NCBI RefSeq assembly: GCF_003268885.1
Contig: NZ_QLSX01000006.1
Location: 62,001-126,000 of the forward strand
Source of the DNA: Onishia taeanensis
Lineage (GTDB): Bacteria > Pseudomonadota > Gammaproteobacteria > Pseudomonadales > Halomonadaceae
Direction of reading: 5' to 3'
DNA length: 64,000 nt
The first letter of the stretch is position 1. Each line of letters starts with the position of its first letter. Position numbers and translations under genes: made by a program. Below, piece by piece: positions 46,463 through 56,586 of this stretch. The notes under the pieces were generated by a model. The model was not told where the DNA came from. It did no database searches and saw only the letters and a list, made by a program, of their open reading frames with translations.

Positions 46463-49369
46463 TTACTGGCAGGCCTCGCAGCCCAGCTCATCGATATCGC
46501 CGGCCGAGGGCGCGCGCGAACCGCTGCCGCTCTTGCCGCTCAGGAAGTCCTCGATGCCGCGGGCTTCCGGCTTGGCTTCCGGCGCCGGGGCTGCCTCAGG
46601 CTTGGGCGACGGCTCGCTGCCGTTGCCGACGGCGTTGAGGTTGCCGCGATCAACGGTGGACTTCTCGACCGAGGTGGCGCCCAGCGCACGCAGGTAGTAG
46701 GTGGTCTTGAGACCGCGGAACCAGGCCATGCGATAGGTCACGTCGAGCTTCTTGCCGGACACGCCCTGAATGTAGAGGTTCAGCGACTGTGCCTGGTCGA
46801 TCCACTTCTGGCGACGCGAGGCGGCTTCCACCAGCCACTTGGGTTCGACCTCGAAGGCGGTGGCGTACTTGGCCTTGAGATCGTCCGGTACGCGGTCGAT
46901 CGGCTGCACGCTGCCGTCGTAGTACTTGAGGTCGTTGATCATCACCTCGTCCCACAGGTCACGCTCCTTGAGGTCGTTGACCATGTAGGAGTTGACCACT
47001 GTGAACTCGCCGGACAGGTTCGATTTCACGAACAGGTTCTGATACGTCGGCTCGATCGACTGCGACACGCCGCAGATGTTGGAGATGGTCGCGGTCGGGG
47101 CGATGGCCATGACATTGGAGTTGCGCATGCCCTGATCGGCCAGCTTCTCGCGCAGCTGATCCCAGTTCTGGGTCTGTGAGGTGTCGACCTCGATGTACTT
47201 CTCGCCGCGCTCGGCCTTGAGCTTCTCGATGGAATCGATCGGCAGGATGCCCTGGCTCCACAGCGAGCCCTCGTAGCTCTGGTACTGCCCGCGCTCGGCG
47301 GCCAGATCCGAGGAAGCCTCGATGGCGTGATAGCTGACCAGCTCCATGGAACGGTCGGCGAAGTCGACGGCTTGCTCGGAGGCGTAGGCGATGCCGTGGG
47401 CATACAGGGCGTCCTGGAAGCCCATGATGCCGAGCCCCACCGGGCGGTGCTTGAAGTTCGAGTTCTTGGCCTGCGGCACGGCGTAGTAGTTGATGTCGAT
47501 GACGTTATCGAGCATCCGAACGGCGGTGCGCACGGTCTTCTTCAGCTTCTCGTCGTCGAGCTCGCCGTCGGTCATGTGCTGCGCGAGGTTGACCGAGCCC
47601 AGGTTGCACACCGCGATCTCATCGACGCTGGTGTTCAGGGTGATCTCGGTGCACAGGTTGGAGCTGTGAACCACGCCGGCATGCTGCTGCGGGCTGCGCA
47701 GGTTGCAGGGATCCTTGAAGGTGATCCACGGGTGGCCTGTCTCGAACAGCATCGACAGCATCTTGCGCCACAGGTCCTTGGCCTTGACCCGCTTGAAGAG
47801 CTTGAGCTGACCGTTACGGGTCATCTCTTCGTATTCCTGGTAGCGCTTCTCGAAGGCCGCGCCGTAGAGGTCGTGCAGGTCCGGGCAGGTGGCCGGCGAG
47901 AACAGCGTCCACTCCTGGTCGTCGAAGACCCGCTTCATGAACAGGTCCGGCACCCAGTTGGCGGTGTTCATGTCATGGGTGCGGCGACGGTCGTCACCGG
48001 TGTTCTTGCGCAGCTCGAGGAATTCCTCGACGTCCAGGTGCCAGGACTCGAGGTAGGCACAGACCGCGCCCTTGCGCTTGCCGCCCTGGTTGACAGCCAC
48101 GGCGGTGTCGTTGACCACCTTGAGGAAGGGCACGACGCCCTGAGACTTGCCGTTGGTGCCCTTGATGTAGGAGCCCAGCGCGCGCACCGGCGTCCAGTCG
48201 TTGCCAAGGCCGCCGGCCCACTTGGAGAGCATGGCGTTGTCGCGGATCGCGCTGTAGATGCCGTCGAGGTTGTCGGGCACGGTGGTCAGGTAGCAGCTGG
48301 AGAGCTGGCTGCGCTGAGTGCCTGAGTTGAACAGAGTCGGCGTGGAGGCCATGTAGTCGAAGCTCGACAGCAGCTCGTAGAACTCGATGGCGCGCGCTTC
48401 GCGGTCGTCTTCGTTGAGCGAAAGGCCCATGGCGACGCGCATGAACATCACCTGGGGCAGCTCGTAGCGCACCTCATCGCGGTGAATGAAGTAGCGATCG
48501 TAGAGGGTCTGCAGGCCCAGGTAGGTGAAGGCGTTGTCGCGGGTATGGTCGAGCGCCGCGGCCAGGCGCTCCAGGTCGAACTCGGCCAGCGCTTCGTCGA
48601 GCTGTTCGAATTCGATGCCTTTCTCGATGTAGGCCTTGAAGGCCGGCGCATAGAGCTCGGCCATGTCGCTGTAGGTGGCTTCCTCGGCCACGCCCAGGAA
48701 GGACAGCGCCTCGCGGCGGATGTTGTCCTGCAGCAGGCGAGCGGTGACGTAGGTGTAGCTCGGGTCCTTCTCGACCAGGGTGCGCGCGGTCATGGTCAGC
48801 GCCTGGGAGACACCGTCGCTGCTCACCCCGTCATAGAGGTTACGCACCGAGTCGTCGACGATCTTCTGCGGCTCGGTATTGGGTAGATCCGAGCAGGCCT
48901 CATAGACCAGGGTCTCGATGCGGCCCAGGTCCAGCGGACGCAAGGTGCCATCGGGCAGGGTCACATTGAGGCTGGGGTGGGGCTTCTGGATATCATCGCC
49001 GGCAGCGGCGCGCGCCCGGGCATGCTCCTCGCGATAGAGCACGTAGGCGCGGGCGACCTTTTGCTCGCCGGCGCGCATCAGCGCCAGTTCGACCTGGTCC
49101 TGGATATCTTCGATGTGCAGGGTGCCGCCATCCGGCATGCGACGCAGGAAGGCCTCGCAGATGGCGTCTGAGGCCTGGGTGACGAAATCGCGGATGCGCG
49201 AGGAGGCCTCGGCGTTGTCGCCTTCCACGGCGATGAACGCCTTGGACATGGCGACGGCGATCTTGCTGGCATCGAAGGGTGCAACATCGCCGTTGCGCTT
49301 GATCACCCGCAGTTGCTGTGGGGCGGTCACGTTGACGGACGAGTTGCCGGGGGAAAGCGTAGTATCCAT
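46463..49369 (-). CDS. nrdA: Class Ia ribonucleotide reductase alpha subunit
   Basis: A 968-residue catalytic subunit, larger than the Escherichia coli protein (761). It begins with an ATP-cone (about residues 20-110, VIKRNGDVAPFDASKIAVAM), followed by a second cone-like module (about 135-225), as in some pseudomonads. Redox Cys359 (LSSCYLT) and the active-site set N571, C573, E575 (NLCTEI) and C588 (VCNLGS) are present. The C-terminal CEAC motif mediates re-reduction. A Pro/Glu/Ala-rich linker precedes it. The operon promoter lies in the 49370-49570 region with paired NrdR boxes. Confidence 0.97.
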   Translation of the reverse strand: MDTTLSPGNSSVNVTAPQQLRVIKRNGDVAPFDASKIAVAMSKAFIAVEGDNAEASSRIRDFVTQASDAICEAFLRRMPDGGTLHIEDIQDQVELALMRAGEQKVARAYVLYREEHARARAAAGDDIQKPHPSLNVTLPDGTLRPLDLGRIETLVYEACSDLPNTEPQKIVDDSVRNLYDGVSSDGVSQALTMTARTLVEKDPSYTYVTARLLQDNIRREALSFLGVAEEATYSDMAELYAPAFKAYIEKGIEFEQLDEALAEFDLERLAAALDHTRDNAFTYLGLQTLYDRYFIHRDEVRYELPQVMFMRVAMGLSLNEDDREARAIEFYELLSSFDYMASTPTLFNSGTQRSQLSSCYLTTVPDNLDGIYSAIRDNAMLSKWAGGLGNDWTPVRALGSYIKGTNGKSQGVVPFLKVVNDTAVAVNQGGKRKGAVCAYLESWHLDVEEFLELRKNTGDDRRRTHDMNTANWVPDLFMKRVFDDQEWTLFSPATCPDLHDLYGAAFEKRYQEYEEMTRNGQLKLFKRVKAKDLWRKMLSMLFETGHPWITFKDPCNLRSPQQHAGVVHSSNLCTEITLNTSVDEIAVCNLGSVNLAQHMTDGELDDEKLKKTVRTAVRMLDNVIDINYYAVPQAKNSNFKHRPVGLGIMGFQDALYAHGIAYASEQAVDFADRSMELVSYHAIEASSDLAAERGQYQSYEGSLWSQGILPIDSIEKLKAERGEKYIEVDTSQTQNWDQLREKLADQGMRNSNVMAIAPTATISNICGVSQSIEPTYQNLFVKSNLSGEFTVVNSYMVNDLKERDLWDEVMINDLKYYDGSVQPIDRVPDDLKAKYATAFEVEPKWLVEAASRRQKWIDQAQSLNLYIQGVSGKKLDVTYRMAWFRGLKTTYYLRALGATSVEKSTVDRGNLNAVGNGSEPSPKPEAAPAPEAKPEARGIEDFLSGKSGSGSRAPSAGDIDELGCEACQ

Positions 49370-49515
49370 GGCGCCGTGTCTTCCTAGCGGTGATTGATGG
49401 ATGAGCGGAGCCCAGGACGTTGAACGGATGGTCTGGTCAACGATTATATCTGGGCGAAACCGGGGGCCGCGCTGCTTGGACAGCGTGGTTTGACAGTCGT
49501 GCTCTGAATTGCTAG

Positions 49516-49566
49516 GAGCACACTATCTTGTGTCGTTTCTGATATGCAGCACAAGATAGTGTGCTC
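49516..49566. promoter_or_regulatory. Paired NrdR boxes upstream of nrdAB
   Basis: GAGCACACTATCTTGTG at 49516-49532 is exactly inverted at 49550-49566. Each half contains a 14-16-bp NrdR-like box (ACAC-TATCTT-GTGT and its complement), with starts about 30 bp apart, close to three DNA turns. The intergenic region 49370-49804 otherwise holds a DnaA-box-like AGTGGATAA at 49581-49589, one mismatch from consensus, and no further ORF. This arrangement predicts NrdR-dATP repression of nrdAB. Confidence 0.82.
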
Positions 49567-49804
49567 GAGAGCTTTCATCAAGTGGATAACCTGTGGGTAT
49601 CTTGTGCCTGACTTGGGGGTGAGAAAGCGACCGCGTGGAGTCCGCATCCTAGAGCGGTTGATGACTTTTATATCAGGCGCACCTCATAGTCTAATGAGTC
49701 TCAATGACAGCCAAAACAGCATCTGCTGGGGTATCATGCAGACTGGTATATGCTATCCAATGACAATTGCAGTAACTGGACGTCAACGAGGAGCGAGCGA
49801 GAGC

Positions 49805-50506
49805 GTGCTAAGCAATGACCACGATCATGTCCTGATCATCGAGGACGACGAGCGACTCGCGGAGCTCACGCGAGACTATCTCGAGGCCAATGGCTTCACT
49901 GTGACGGTAGAGGCTGATGGAGCCAAGGGGGTCGAAAAGATCGTCGAATTGCAGCCGGATCTGGTGATCCTCGATCTGATGCTGCCAGGTGAAGACGGCC
50001 TGTCGATCTGTCGCCGGGCGCGGCCAGACTACGATGGTCCGATTTTGATGCTGACCGCCCGCACCGATGACATGGATCAGGTGCTGGGGCTGGAGATGGG
50101 CGCCGATGACTACGTGCCCAAGCCCGTGCAGCCAAGGGTACTGCTGGCGCGTATGCGGGCACTGATGCGCCGCGCCGATGTCAGCATACCGACCGGCGAA
50201 GGGCGGCTGACCTTTAGTAACCTGGAAATCGATAGTGCCACGCGCGAGGCCTGGCTCGAGGGCGAGCGCATCGATCTGACCAGCGCCGAGTTCGATTTGC
50301 TGTGGCTGTTGGCCAGCAATGCCGGCCGGGTGCTGACCCGGGAGGAGATCTTCTCGCAGCTGCGCGGCATTAAGTATGACGGCCAGGATCGTTCCATTGA
50401 CGTTAGAGTGTCGCGCATTCGGCCCAAGGTCGGGGACGACCCCAACCAACCACACCGCATCAAGACCGTCCGCAGCAAGGGTTACCTGTTCGTCAAGGAT
50501 AGTTGA
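49805..50506 (+). CDS. OmpR/PhoB-family response regulator (RstA-like)
   Basis: A 233-residue DNA-binding regulator. The receiver domain (residues 8-120) has the acidic cluster EDDE at 13-16, the phosphoacceptor D57 (LVILDLMLPGEDG) and the conserved Lys in VPKPVQPR. A C-terminal winged helix (about 135-230) ends VRSKGYLF. Residues match the RstA branch. The start is probably GTG 49805, preceded by a GAGGAG-containing stretch; earlier in-frame ATGs from 49544 would add an unnatural leader. The stop overlaps the kinase ATG by one base. Confidence 0.93.
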   Translation: MLSNDHDHVLIIEDDERLAELTRDYLEANGFTVTVEADGAKGVEKIVELQPDLVILDLMLPGEDGLSICRRARPDYDGPILMLTARTDDMDQVLGLEMGADDYVPKPVQPRVLLARMRALMRRADVSIPTGEGRLTFSNLEIDSATREAWLEGERIDLTSAEFDLLWLLASNAGRVLTREEIFSQLRGIKYDGQDRSIDVRVSRIRPKVGDDPNQPHRIKTVRSKGYLFVKDS

Positions 50507-52155
50507 TGGTGCTTTCTCGCCTGTTGCCACGGCCACTGGCCGACAGCGCCTTCCTTCGGGTCTATGTATGGTTGGCGCTGGCACTGGTGCTGACCTTTGT
50601 TCTTGCCCTGTCGACCTTTGCCCTGGTCGACAAGGTCCGCCATGATCACTACCGCGAGCAGCTGGCAGAAGCCCCGATGACGTTGCTTTCGCTCCAGCTG
50701 GCTGCTCTGCCGCTGTCTCGCCGTGATGCCTGGCTGGCCCGCAAGAGCGAGCAGCTGTCGATGACGTTGAGCCTGCATGATCGTCGCAATTACCCGCTCA
50801 ACTTCTTTCAGCGCACCAGCCTCGAAAGTGGCCGTACCCTGGTGGATGAGGTCGATGAGGCCGAGGGCCAAGGCTGGAAACTGTTTCGCCAACTGCCTGG
50901 TGAGACCTGGATGCTGCGTGCCGAGCTCAAGAGTCTCTCTGAACAGCAGTTGCTGGGCCTTGCTCGCCAGCTCGGGGAGTGGCTGGCCGAGGTCGACGGC
51001 GAGGCGCGTCTCGAGCGTCTCGAGCGCCTCAAGAGCCCGGTGATCCAGGCGCAACTTACCGATACTCCACCCGAAGACCTACCCCCAACCCAGATTGCCC
51101 GCCTGCGCGATACCGAGGTGGTCATTCAACTGCTGCCCCAGCGCTGGGCGATGACGCTGTATCTGCGCCTGCCCGCGGCTGGCGGCGGTATCCAGTGGGT
51201 CGAGGTAGGGCCGCTGGCGGCTTTCGAGCCCATGTCGCTGTCGCTGTCACTATCGTTGCTGGTCGCCATGCTGGGCGTGCTGGCAGGGATCATCTACATG
51301 ATCGTGCGGGGCGTGGAATCGCGAATGGCGCGCCTCGAACAAGCCGCCACGCGGATCGCCTGTGGCCACCTAAACACCCGGGTCAAGGTCGAGAGCGGCG
51401 ACTTCCTGGGGCGGGTCGGCATGGCCTTCAACGGCATGGCCTCCCAGGTGCAGGCGCTTTTGAGGGCGCAGCAGGAAATGATTCGCGCGGTGTCACATGA
51501 ATTGCGCACTCCGGTGGCGCGGATCCGTTTCGCTGTACAAATGGTCGAGGACATGACCGACAGCGGGCCAGTTCGGCGTCAACTCTCTGGCATCGACGGC
51601 GACATCGAGGAACTCGACGGCCTGATCGATGAGATCCTCACCTACGCCAAGCTTGGCAATGATCATGCCCAGGGTGTGCTGCAGGAAGCGGAGCTGGTCG
51701 ATTGCCGGGATCTTGCCGACAACGTGGTCGAAGCACTGGCGCCGCTGCATGCCAAGCTCTCGCTACAGGTGACGCCCGGGCCCTCTGTCGAGGTGGTGGC
51801 AGACCCCCGCTATCTGCAACGGGCGCTGCAGAATCTGGTGGCCAACGCCTGTCGGCATGCCGCCGGCCAGGTCAGGTTGACCCTCAGTGACGATGGTCAG
51901 GTGGCGCGGTTGGACGTCGAGGATGACGGACCGGGCGTGCCGGTCGCCGAGCGCGAGGAGATCTTCAAGCCCTTCGCCCGGCTCGACGACAGCCGTACCC
52001 GGCGCTCCGGTGGCTATGGCCTGGGTCTGTCGATCGTCCACAAGGTGATGCTCTGGCACGGTGGCAGCGTGATGGTCGACGATAGTTCTCGTCTCGGCGG
52101 CGCGCGCTTCAGCCTGTTGCTGCCCCTCAAGCAGGCCGGCGTCACGCCGGCTTGA
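50506..52155 (+). CDS. Sensor histidine kinase (RstB-like)
   Basis: A 549-residue membrane kinase with a first helix (about 22-48), a periplasmic sensor region (about 50-245) and a second helix (about 246-270). HAMP (about 270-320), HisKA with phospho-acceptor H331 (SHELRTPVARIRF) and an HATPase_c domain (NLVANACRHA, DDGPGVP, SGGYGLGLSIV) follow. ATG at 50506 overlaps the regulator stop as TGATG. It forms a two-component pair with the gene before it. The stimulus is unknown. The last 14 bases overlap the convergent metR gene. Confidence 0.93.
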   Translation: MVLSRLLPRPLADSAFLRVYVWLALALVLTFVLALSTFALVDKVRHDHYREQLAEAPMTLLSLQLAALPLSRRDAWLARKSEQLSMTLSLHDRRNYPLNFFQRTSLESGRTLVDEVDEAEGQGWKLFRQLPGETWMLRAELKSLSEQQLLGLARQLGEWLAEVDGEARLERLERLKSPVIQAQLTDTPPEDLPPTQIARLRDTEVVIQLLPQRWAMTLYLRLPAAGGGIQWVEVGPLAAFEPMSLSLSLSLLVAMLGVLAGIIYMIVRGVESRMARLEQAATRIACGHLNTRVKVESGDFLGRVGMAFNGMASQVQALLRAQQEMIRAVSHELRTPVARIRFAVQMVEDMTDSGPVRRQLSGIDGDIEELDGLIDEILTYAKLGNDHAQGVLQEAELVDCRDLADNVVEALAPLHAKLSLQVTPGPSVEVVADPRYLQRALQNLVANACRHAAGQVRLTLSDDGQVARLDVEDDGPGVPVAEREEIFKPFARLDDSRTRRSGGYGLGLSIVHKVMLWHGGSVMVDDSSRLGGARFSLLLPLKQAGVTPA

Positions 52156-53056
52156 TGCCCTCCAGCACCGCGAACGAGGTCTCGCGCGCGGTGCGCAGAA
52201 AGTCCTCCATCCAGGGGGCATCGCGGCTGTCCTCGCGGATGGCCGCGAACAGCGTGCTCCACATGCCCTGTTCGCCCAGCGCCACGCCGCGCACATAGTC
52301 CCGCTCCAGGTATTCCGTCAGCGCCCAACTGGGTAGCGCACAGACGCCGCGTCCACTGGCCACCAGCTGCATCATCATGATGGTCAGCTCGGCGGTGCGT
52401 ATTTCCTGGGGGCGGACCCCGGCCGGATCGAGAAACTGAGTGAAGACATCCAGCCGCGCGTGCTCCACCGGATAGGTGATCAGGGTCTCGTCGGCCAGCT
52501 CATCGGGTCCGATCCAGGCCTTGCCGGCCAGGCGGTGCTGTTTGGCCACTGCCAGTAACCCCTCGTAGCGAAACAGCGGCTCGTAGTGCACTCCGGGCAG
52601 CGGCTGAGGGTCGGCGGTGATCACCAGGTCGAGCTGTTCCCGGGCCAGCGCCGGCAGCGGGTCGAAGTTGTGGCCGCTGGGGATATCGACCTCGACCTCG
52701 GGCCAGTGATCGCGGAAATAGTCGATGGTGGGCATCAGCCACTGGAAGCAGCTGTGGCATTCGATGGCCATGTGCAGCCGGCCTCGTTCGTCGCCAGCGA
52801 GCCTCGCCAGGTCCCGTTCGGCCATGCGCACCTCGGGCAGGATCTGTTCGGCCAGCGCCAGCAGGCGCTGGCCGGCGCGGGTGAACTCCACCGGCCGGGT
52901 CTTGCGCAGGAACAGCGAGTTGCCCAGGCGCTCCTCGAGATCCTTGAGCTGATGGGACAGGGCGGACTGGGTCAGGTGGACGCGCTCGGCGGCTTCCACC
53001 AGCGAGCCGGCATCACGCAGGGCAATCAGGGTACGGAGGTGACGGAGTTCCAGCAT
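52142..53056 (-). CDS. metR: LysR-type methionine regulator MetR
   Basis: A 304-residue LysR regulator. A winged helix-turn-helix (residues 3-62; AAERVHLTQSALSHQLKDLEERLG) is followed by an effector domain containing IECHSCFQWLMP, a MetR hallmark around the homocysteine site. The gene is divergent from metE by 133 bp, the classic arrangement in which MetR with homocysteine activates metE. It converges on the kinase gene with a 14-bp overlap. Confidence 0.94.
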   Translation of the reverse strand: MLELRHLRTLIALRDAGSLVEAAERVHLTQSALSHQLKDLEERLGNSLFLRKTRPVEFTRAGQRLLALAEQILPEVRMAERDLARLAGDERGRLHMAIECHSCFQWLMPTIDYFRDHWPEVEVDIPSGHNFDPLPALAREQLDLVITADPQPLPGVHYEPLFRYEGLLAVAKQHRLAGKAWIGPDELADETLITYPVEHARLDVFTQFLDPAGVRPQEIRTAELTIMMMQLVASGRGVCALPSWALTEYLERDYVRGVALGEQGMWSTLFAAIREDSRDAPWMEDFLRTARETSFAVLEGIKPA

Positions 53057-53061
53057 GTGGG

Positions 53062-53074
53062 TGAGCGCTTTTCA
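53062..53074. promoter_or_regulatory. MetR-like binding site
   Basis: TGAG-CGCTT-TTCA lies six bases beyond the metR start and matches the TGAA-N5-TTCA MetR consensus with one mismatch. It lies at the metR end of the metR-metE spacer and might serve autoregulation. The spacer has no obvious B12 riboswitch. Confidence 0.45.
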
Positions 53075-53189
53075 TGTTGTAGATTAGATAATTTAGTTTG
53101 ATTCACTCTCGGCGGCCAGCGAAACTGCCTCCATCGCTTATGGCGAATTCATTGCCAAGTGTATCTCTTAATTACGCAAAGGAATAACC

Positions 53190-55499
53190 ATGACGCTGGC
53201 TCACATTCTCGGCTATCCGCGCATCGGTGCCGATCGCGAACTGAAGAAAGCCACCGAAGCCTACTGGAAGGGCGACATCGATCAGGCGGCGCTGGAAGCC
53301 GAGGGCCGCGCGCTGCGCGCTCGCCACTGGCAAGATCAACAGGCCGCCGGTCTCGACCTCATCACCGTTGGCGACTTCGCCTTCTACGATCAAGTGCTCA
53401 ACGTCTCGGCGTTGCTCGGTGCGGTGCCCAAGCGCTTCAGCGAGCAAGACGACTCGGCTTCGGCCGACCTGGACACCTATTTTCGCATGGCCCGCGGCCG
53501 CGCCCCCAGCGGCACGCCGGCCGCCGCCTGCGAGATGACCAAATACTTCGATACCAACTATCACTATCTGGTCCCGGAGCTGCACGAGGGCCAGACCTTC
53601 CGGCTCTCAAGCGAACGCCTATTCGACGAGGTCGAGGAGGCCAAGGCCGCCGGGCATCGGGTCAAGGTTACCTTGACCGGCCCGCTGACCTGGCTGTGGC
53701 TCGGCAAGGAGAAGGGCGGTCGCGAAGACTTCTCGCGCCTCGAGCTGCTGGAGGCCGTTCTGCCCGTCTATGGTCAGGTGCTGTCGCGTCTCGCCGACCT
53801 GGGGGTGGAATGGGTGCAGCTGGATGAGCCCGCGCTGGTCCAGGATCTGCCCCAGGAGTGGAAAGAGGCCTATGAGGCCGCCTATAACCAGCTCGCCAGT
53901 GCCCCGGTCAAACTGCTGCTGGCGACCTACTTCGGCGCCCTGGGCGACAATCTGCGCCTGGCGGCGGGGCTGCCGGTGGATGGCCTGCATATCGATACCG
54001 TGCGCGCGCCCGAGCAGCTCACCACGGTGCTCGACAATCTGCCGAGCTACAAGGTGCTGTCGGTCGGCGCCATCGACGGTCGTAACATCTGGCGTGCTGA
54101 TCTCGCCCTGCTGCGTGAGCGGCTCGGCGAAGCACGGCTTCGCCTCGGCGAACGGCTGTGGCTGGCGCCGAGTTGTTCATTGCTGCACGTGCCGGTGGAT
54201 CTTGCCCGGGAGGCCGGCGAGGGCGCGACCCTGGACCCGGAGCTGCGCGGTTGGCTGGCCTTTGCCCGCCAGAAGCTCGACGAGGTGGTGAGTCTTTCGC
54301 GCCTGGTGGACCAGCGTGCGACCGAGCAGGACCGGGTGCGGCTGGCAGAGGCCAGCGAGGCCCTGGAGGCCCGGCGCGCCTCGACGCGCATCCACCGCCC
54401 GGACGTTTCCGCGCGCCTCGCCGCCACCACGGCCTCCGATGCCGAGCGGGCCAGCGCCTACCCGGAACGGGCGCCTCAGCAGGCACGGCGCCTGCAACTG
54501 CCGCTATTTCCTACCACCACCATCGGGTCCTTCCCGCAGACTGGCGACATTCGCGCTACGCGGCGTGCCTTCAAGGCCGGTGAGATCACTCGCGAGGCCT
54601 ATGAAGCCCGCATGCGCGAGGAAATCGCTCACGTCGTCGACCGCCAGGCGTCGCTGGGCCTGGATGTGCCGGTGCACGGTGAGGCCGAGCGCAACGATAT
54701 GGTCGAGTACTTCGGTGAGCAGCTCGACGGCGTGGCCTTCTCGCGCTTCGGCTGGGTGCAGAGCTATGGGTCGCGCTGCGTCAAGCCGCCAGTGATCTTC
54801 GGCGACATCACTCGTCCGACGGCGATGACGGTGCGCTGGAGCGAATATGCCCAGTCGCTCACCGACAAGCCGATGAAGGGCATGCTGACCGGGCCGGTAA
54901 CCATCCTGCAGTGGTCCTTCGTGCGCGACGACCAGCCGCGGGCCACCACCTGCCGGCAGATCGCGCTGGCGCTGCGTGACGAGGTCACGGATCTGGAAGC
55001 CGCCGGCATTGCCGTGATCCAGATCGACGAGCCGGCGCTGCGCGAGGGGCTGCCGCTGCGCCAGGGCGACTGGCAGGGCTATCTCGACTGGGCGGTGAAT
55101 GCCTTCAAGCTTTCGGCGGCCGGGGTGCGTGACGAGACCCAGATCCACACCCACATGTGTTACTCGGAGTTCAACGACATCATCGGCGCAATCGCTGCGC
55201 TGGATGCCGACGTCATCACCATCGAAACCTCGCGTTCGGACATGGAGCTGCTGGATGCCTTCCAGGAGTTCGCTTATCCCAACGAGATCGGGCCGGGGGT
55301 CTATGATATCCACACCCCGAACATTCCCGAGGTCAACTGGATGGTCGCGCTGATGGAGAAAGCGCTCGACAGGATTCCTGCCGAGCGGCTTTGGGTGAAC
55401 CCGGACTGCGGCCTCAAGACCCGCGGCTGGGCCGAGGTCGAACCGGCACTCACCCACATGGTCGAGGCGGCCCGGGTGCTGCGCCGCCGCCACGGCTAA
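53190..55499 (+). CDS. metE: Cobalamin-independent methionine synthase
   Basis: A 769-residue enzyme transferring a methyl group from 5-methyltetrahydropteroyl-triglutamate to homocysteine. The zinc site is visible: H655 and C657 in HTHMCYSEF, and C740 in [11 protein letters not shown]. The N-terminal barrel with the [20 protein letters not shown] start and the [11 protein letters not shown] segment at the second barrel are typical. AAGGAATAACC precedes the ATG. It ends 26 bases before a long GC-rich hairpin. Confidence 0.98.
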   Translation: MTLAHILGYPRIGADRELKKATEAYWKGDIDQAALEAEGRALRARHWQDQQAAGLDLITVGDFAFYDQVLNVSALLGAVPKRFSEQDDSASADLDTYFRMARGRAPSGTPAAACEMTKYFDTNYHYLVPELHEGQTFRLSSERLFDEVEEAKAAGHRVKVTLTGPLTWLWLGKEKGGREDFSRLELLEAVLPVYGQVLSRLADLGVEWVQLDEPALVQDLPQEWKEAYEAAYNQLASAPVKLLLATYFGALGDNLRLAAGLPVDGLHIDTVRAPEQLTTVLDNLPSYKVLSVGAIDGRNIWRADLALLRERLGEARLRLGERLWLAPSCSLLHVPVDLAREAGEGATLDPELRGWLAFARQKLDEVVSLSRLVDQRATEQDRVRLAEASEALEARRASTRIHRPDVSARLAATTASDAERASAYPERAPQQARRLQLPLFPTTTIGSFPQTGDIRATRRAFKAGEITREAYEARMREEIAHVVDRQASLGLDVPVHGEAERNDMVEYFGEQLDGVAFSRFGWVQSYGSRCVKPPVIFGDITRPTAMTVRWSEYAQSLTDKPMKGMLTGPVTILQWSFVRDDQPRATTCRQIALALRDEVTDLEAAGIAVIQIDEPALREGLPLRQGDWQGYLDWAVNAFKLSAAGVRDETQIHTHMCYSEFNDIIGAIAALDADVITIETSRSDMELLDAFQEFAYPNEIGPGVYDIHTPNIPEVNWMVALMEKALDRIPAERLWVNPDCGLKTRGWAEVEPALTHMVEAARVLRRRHG

Positions 55500-55524
55500 G
55501 ACGCGATGGCAGGCAAAACCCCTT

Positions 55525-55555
55525 CAGGGGCCGGCGCCAAGGGCGCTGGCCCCTG
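55525..55555 (+). terminator. GC-rich hairpin after metE
   Basis: A 14-bp stem with one G-U pair (CAGGGGCCGGCGCC with GGCGCTGGCCCCTG, loop AAG) follows metE. It has no T-tract, so it may be a weak terminator or a stabilising 3' end. Confidence 0.55.
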
Positions 55556-55635
55556 TTATGCTTGGGCACATCAGGCACTCTCGCCGACCAGGATTCTTCA
55601 ATCGGCCAGGATTCTTCCACCGACAAGGAGGTTGC

Positions 55636-56448
55636 ATGCCCCTGTTGTCTCGTACGGCGTCTTGCGGCGCCGCCGTCTCTGCCCACCCTTCAACCGACAG
55701 CGTATCGTCACCCCTGCGGGTGGCCGCGCTCGGCCTGAGCGTGCTGCTGGCGGGCTGTGCCGGTGCTCCCCAGCCCGATAGTTCGGCCCCTATCGTCAGT
55801 GATGTCAGCACCCCCGCCGACGTCGATAAGCAGGATTCAACCAAAGCACCGCTCATGCCGTCGGCCTTCTTCGCCGGCGAGGCCGAGCGCTTCGAGGCCT
55901 GGCGCTGCACGCCCGCTCAGGATCTGGTCACGGCGTTTCCGCAAGGCGAGCTGCGGCTGTGGTCGGCCTACGATGCCTATCGGCTGACGCCAGCGGTGGT
56001 TGCGTCCGGTAGTCGCTACGTGAAGAACGACCTGAGCTTTTGGGAGAAGGGCGGCGAGGCGATGGTCGAGAGTGATCGTGGGCGGCTCGAATGCCAGCGG
56101 GATCAGACCCGGGCGGCATTGACTCGCGCCCAGCGTCCCGGGGTGATGTTCCATGGCCGTGGCAATGAGCCTGGCTGGACGGTGCGTCTGGATCACGATG
56201 CGCCGCACCTGTCGCTGATGCTCGACAACGGCGAGCGCGAGATCGAGTCGCCATACCGGGTTACCTCGCTGGACAACGAGCGGGGCCGGGTGACGCTGGC
56301 CAGCGGTCGCGCCGACACGCCCTTTAACCTGGAGCTCGAGGCGCGGGCCTGCTTCGACAGCATGAGCGGCGAGCCCTTCCCGGTGCGGGTGACGCTCGAT
56401 GTCGATGGCAAGACCTATCGCGGCTGCGGTCAGGGTATCGCGCCCTGA
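55636..56448 (+). CDS. Lipoprotein with MliC lysozyme-inhibitor-like and COG3650-like domains
   Basis: A 270-residue outer-membrane lipoprotein candidate. Lipobox LLAGC places Cys41 after an unusually long n-region, but AAGGAGG at the ATG makes this start convincing. Residues about 95-150 match the MliC/PliC-type inhibitor domain (WRC...SGSRYVKNDLSFWEKGGEAMVE...C). Residues about 160-270 carry the RGNEPGW and MSGEPFPVRV...GCG pattern of COG3650/HslJ-linked periplasmic proteins. The combination predicts protection of peptidoglycan from c-type lysozymes, with a second domain of unknown use. Confidence 0.8.
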   Translation: MPLLSRTASCGAAVSAHPSTDSVSSPLRVAALGLSVLLAGCAGAPQPDSSAPIVSDVSTPADVDKQDSTKAPLMPSAFFAGEAERFEAWRCTPAQDLVTAFPQGELRLWSAYDAYRLTPAVVASGSRYVKNDLSFWEKGGEAMVESDRGRLECQRDQTRAALTRAQRPGVMFHGRGNEPGWTVRLDHDAPHLSLMLDNGEREIESPYRVTSLDNERGRVTLASGRADTPFNLELEARACFDSMSGEPFPVRVTLDVDGKTYRGCGQGIAP

Positions 56449-56586
56449 TACGCCTTCAGCCTCGGTTTATCGGGGCTTCTTTCTATTTTATCGCATGGAA
56501 GGCGCGTATTTTTGCGCTTTTCATGTCATGGCATGCACCTAAAATAGGATTCATTAATCAACACCTATTTTTCCAAGGAGATGTCC

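Noticed and set aside
49570-49610. Possible replication origin or DnaA cluster near nrdA
   Set aside because: Only one DnaA-like box with a mismatch was found, without an AT-rich unwinding region or dnaA/dnaN.
49541-49805. N-terminal extension of the response regulator
   Set aside because: An in-frame ATG at 49544 would add about 87 residues across the NrdR boxes; the receiver domain begins right after GTG 49805.
53057-53189. B12 riboswitch in front of metE
   Set aside because: The spacer is only 133 bases and shows no conserved B12-box-like core; MetR control explains the context.
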